A stretch of 35,996 bases of DNA, from the NCBI RefSeq assembly GCF_024357955.1, contig NZ_JANEYT010000049.1, positions 1 through 35,996 of the forward strand, written 5' to 3'. The DNA is from Photobacterium pectinilyticum (GTDB lineage Bacteria; Pseudomonadota; Gammaproteobacteria; Enterobacterales; Vibrionaceae). Below the pieces are notes generated by a model. That model worked only from the letters and a program-made list of their open reading frames with translations, made no database searches and had not been told where the DNA came from. Of this stretch, positions 34,137 to 35,996 are shown piece after piece. Both the position numbers and the translations under genes were made by a program. Position 1 is the first letter of the stretch. Each line of letters opens with the position of its first letter.

Positions 34137-34267
34137 AATTTATATGAATTGTGGCTAACCTAGGGCACTTTACTTGAGTTTAAGCGTTAGCAAACGCAAG
34201 CCGCTGGTCATAATTCAAAGCTTTGATTATTCGTTTTTTTTGTAACTTTACTTATATTGGAAAAATT

Positions 34268-35416
34268 ATGGCATTTACTTTAGCATTTCCGAAAATCAAC
34301 ATCTCTGGTGAGAATGCAATCAAAGAGTTGGTCTGTCACTTGGTTTCAAAAGGTGTGGACCATGGGTTTATTATTGCAGACCAAGCGTTAGAGCAATTGG
34401 GGTTACTAGAGCCGTTGATAGGTGCGCTTAATGAGAGTGGATTACCTTTTACTTGTTTTACGGAAACTGTACCTAATCCAACGGTGAGCGTTGTTAATCA
34501 GGCATATGAGGCCTACAAAGAGTCAGGTGCAAGTTATATTATTGGTTTCGGTGGAGGTAGTGCGATTGATACGGCGAAAGCCGTGAAGATTCTTACTGCT
34601 AACCCGCAGCCAATTACTTTGTACACCGGTGTGAATAACGTTAAAAAATCAGGTGTACCGTTATTTGCTATCAATACTACCGCGGGTACGGCTGCAGAAG
34701 TCACCAGTAATGCGGTTATTACTGATGAAGAGACAAAGGTTAAATGTGTCATTATCGATAGTAATATAATCCCGGATGTTTCAGTAAATGACCCAAGTAT
34801 TATGCTCGGTCTACCAGCGGAAGTGACTGCTGCTACTGGTATGGATGCGTTAACTCATGCAATCGAAGCATATGTTTCGGTTGGAGCACATATTCTTACC
34901 GACCACTCAGCTTTAGAGTCCGTACGTTTGATCAGTCAATACTTACCGCATGCAGTTGAAGACGGTTCAAATCTAGAAGCGCGTGAAATGATGGCGCTTG
35001 GTCAGTTCCTTGCTGGTATGGCCTTCAATAGTGCTGGACTTGGTATGGTTCATGCGATGGCTCACCCTGCTGGCGCACATAAGAACTTACCTCATGGTGT
35101 TTGTAATGCGATCTTGTTACCTATCGTATGTGAATTTAACCGACCTCATCGAGTAGAGAAGTTTGCTAATTTAGCTCCAGCATTAGGTTGCAATGTTGCA
35201 GGTTTATCCAAAGAGCAGGCAAGCATTGAAGCGGTTAAAGCTATTTGCGAACTTAGTGAGAGAGTGGGTATCCCACAAGGCTTTGCACAACTGGGTGTTA
35301 CGAAGCAGGATGTTAATCAGTGGGTAGAAAGTGCGCTGGCAGATCCGTGTGCTGGGGGAAACCCTGTCGCTATGACTGCTGATGACGTGCTTGCGCTATA
35401 CATGAAGTCGCTTTAA
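34268..35416 (+). CDS. Iron-containing alcohol dehydrogenase, lactaldehyde reductase-like
   Basis: 382 residues from the ATG at 34268, after GGAAAA, the same size as E. coli FucO; the extra 15 residues from an upstream start lack family character. Family marks are GFGGGSAIDTAKA near 95-108, TTAGTAAEVTSNAVI, GMDALTHAIEAYVS, and the iron site in HAMAHPAGAHKNLPHGVCNA. Fe-ADHs of this type reduce L-lactaldehyde to 1,2-propanediol with NADH when oxygen is scarce. RhaD makes L-lactaldehyde, so this enzyme fits the pathway, although it is separated from the rha genes and could act on other aldehydes or alcohols. It follows the TauE/SafE gene by 131 bp on the same strand. Confidence 0.85.
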   Translation: MAFTLAFPKINISGENAIKELVCHLVSKGVDHGFIIADQALEQLGLLEPLIGALNESGLPFTCFTETVPNPTVSVVNQAYEAYKESGASYIIGFGGGSAIDTAKAVKILTANPQPITLYTGVNNVKKSGVPLFAINTTAGTAAEVTSNAVITDEETKVKCVIIDSNIIPDVSVNDPSIMLGLPAEVTAATGMDALTHAIEAYVSVGAHILTDHSALESVRLISQYLPHAVEDGSNLEAREMMALGQFLAGMAFNSAGLGMVHAMAHPAGAHKNLPHGVCNAILLPIVCEFNRPHRVEKFANLAPALGCNVAGLSKEQASIEAVKAICELSERVGIPQGFAQLGVTKQDVNQWVESALADPCAGGNPVAMTADDVLALYMKSL

Positions 35417-35455
35417 TAGACCTTATTATATTTAAGTATATGAATAAAAGAGGGG

Positions 35456-35480
35456 AGTCATCGATTACTGTGACTTTTTT
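35456..35480 (+). terminator. Weak terminator after the alcohol dehydrogenase
   Basis: Stem AGTCA / TGACT (5 bp, 10-nt loop) followed directly by a run of T, 40 bp past the stop. Confidence 0.4.
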
Positions 35481-35996
35481 GGCTTACAGGAAACTATTCT
35501 GTTGAATGATAGCATTGAACGTTTTTCGCTATTATTGAAATTCCCTGCTCCAAAAGGGTTGTATTCTGCCCTCGGCCAACTGCTGACGACTCATGATAGT
35601 ATTGCTTGTTTCTTTGTCGAGAAGAGCGTACTACTTTCAGCAGTTGGTTTTCTCTTCTATATCTCACCATGAGTGTTTACGAATTTATGGTGCTTATGTT
35701 GTTGAATTGTATCCTGCTTGATTTATTTGATTACCATACGTGTTGCTCAAGGTCGAAGTTATGGCCGGCAAACGCTGGATGGTTTGCTTTGATATTCATT
35801 TTGATTCCGTTTCTAAACCAAGCGGCTTCACGAAAGATAGACTGTTGCACCCATAACATTAGAATTTGCGTTGCAGCATAAGTAAAGAATATTGCCTCTT
35901 ATATGTAAGCGGGTATTCCTACCCACATTCAGATAACCCTCAATACTTGGTATTGATATAGCTTCTTTATTCCACGGAGCTTTATCATGACTCGCG
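35481..35996. other. No confident gene; inverted repeat and a possible remnant
   Basis: An 11-bp perfect inverted repeat (CCAACTGCTGA at 35576-35586 and TCAGCAGTTGG at 35637-35647) encloses 50 nt. On the minus strand, 35731 to about 35890 is open without a start and ends DLEQHVW; its REAAWFRNGIKMNIKANH stretch faintly recalls the middle of an EAL domain. It may be a decayed gene. Neither item can be assigned. Confidence 0.3.

Noticed and set aside
34215..34226. 12-bp palindrome TCAAAGCTTTGA before the alcohol dehydrogenase
   Set aside because: It is short and lacks a loop or a second copy; it could be an operator, but chance is a sufficient explanation.
35606..35881. 91-codon plus-strand open frame near the right edge
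   Set aside because: Cys-rich, no ribosome binding site, and it covers the inverted repeat; the opposite strand looks more like former coding sequence.
1..35996. CRISPR arrays, tRNA or rRNA genes, complete insertion sequences, phage genes
   Set aside because: No regular short repeats with spacers, no cloverleaf or rRNA-like stretch, and no transposase or integrase was recognised on either strand.

Overview
The window reads as one polysaccharide-utilisation locus from an AT-rich marine gammaproteobacterium, most likely a Vibrionaceae member. This rests on low G+C, the RhaB/RhaA/RhaD/RhaM protein set, a KdgM-type outer-membrane porin instead of a TonB/SusCD system, and an anaerobic sulfatase-maturating enzyme. 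The likely substrate is ulvan, the sulfated polysaccharide of green algae built from rhamnose-3-sulfate, glucuronate, iduronate and xylose. Two secreted lyases keep the catalytic residue spacing I recall for ulvan lyase families PL24 and PL25. They sit with two unsaturated-uronyl hydrolases (GH88 type), an alpha-L-rhamnosidase (GH78), a GH43, a GH39-like enzyme, three sulfatases and a complete L-rhamnose catabolic operon.

Layout. 1-504: the 3' end of an unknown gene and a decayed copy of it. 505-3060: PL24-like lyase and a small secreted protein of unknown function. 3168-6511 (minus): exported iduronate-2-sulfatase-like sulfatase and cytoplasmic GH88. 6512-6799: divergent control region with three copies of a repeat. 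6800-14482: probable operon of cytoplasmic sulfatase, SSS symporter, GH78 and GH43, closed by a terminator. 14853-17601: KdgM-like porin and exported GH39-like hydrolase, each with a terminator-like hairpin. 18142-18405: tiny secreted protein. 18691-22794 (minus): PL25 lyase, second GH88, AraC-family regulator. 23150-30582: second SSS symporter, then rhaB-rhaA-rhaD-rhaM, a second cytoplasmic sulfatase and a 51-residue basic protein. 31061-33178 (minus): sulfatase-maturating radical SAM enzyme and a Crp/Fnr-type regulator. 33321-35416: TauE/SafE permease and an iron alcohol dehydrogenase. 35417-35996: no confident gene.

How it fits together (inference). The lyases cut ulvan outside the cell. 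Oligosaccharides cross the outer membrane through the porin and the inner membrane through the Na+ symporters. Because GH88, GH78, GH43 and two sulfatases lack signal peptides, much of the desulfation and trimming would occur in the cytoplasm. Rhamnose passes through mutarotase, isomerase, kinase and aldolase to dihydroxyacetone phosphate and lactaldehyde, which the alcohol dehydrogenase could reduce. The maturase activates the sulfatases, and the TauE/SafE protein may export the released sulfur oxyanion.

The strongest new observation is a shared promoter architecture. Two direct 15-bp half-sites lie 22 bp apart, with a -10-like hexamer starting 21-22 nt after the second. It occurs upstream of PL25, the second GH88, the AraC/SSS intergenic region and rhaB, each pointing at its gene. 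This looks like the operator set of the AraC-family regulator encoded among those genes.
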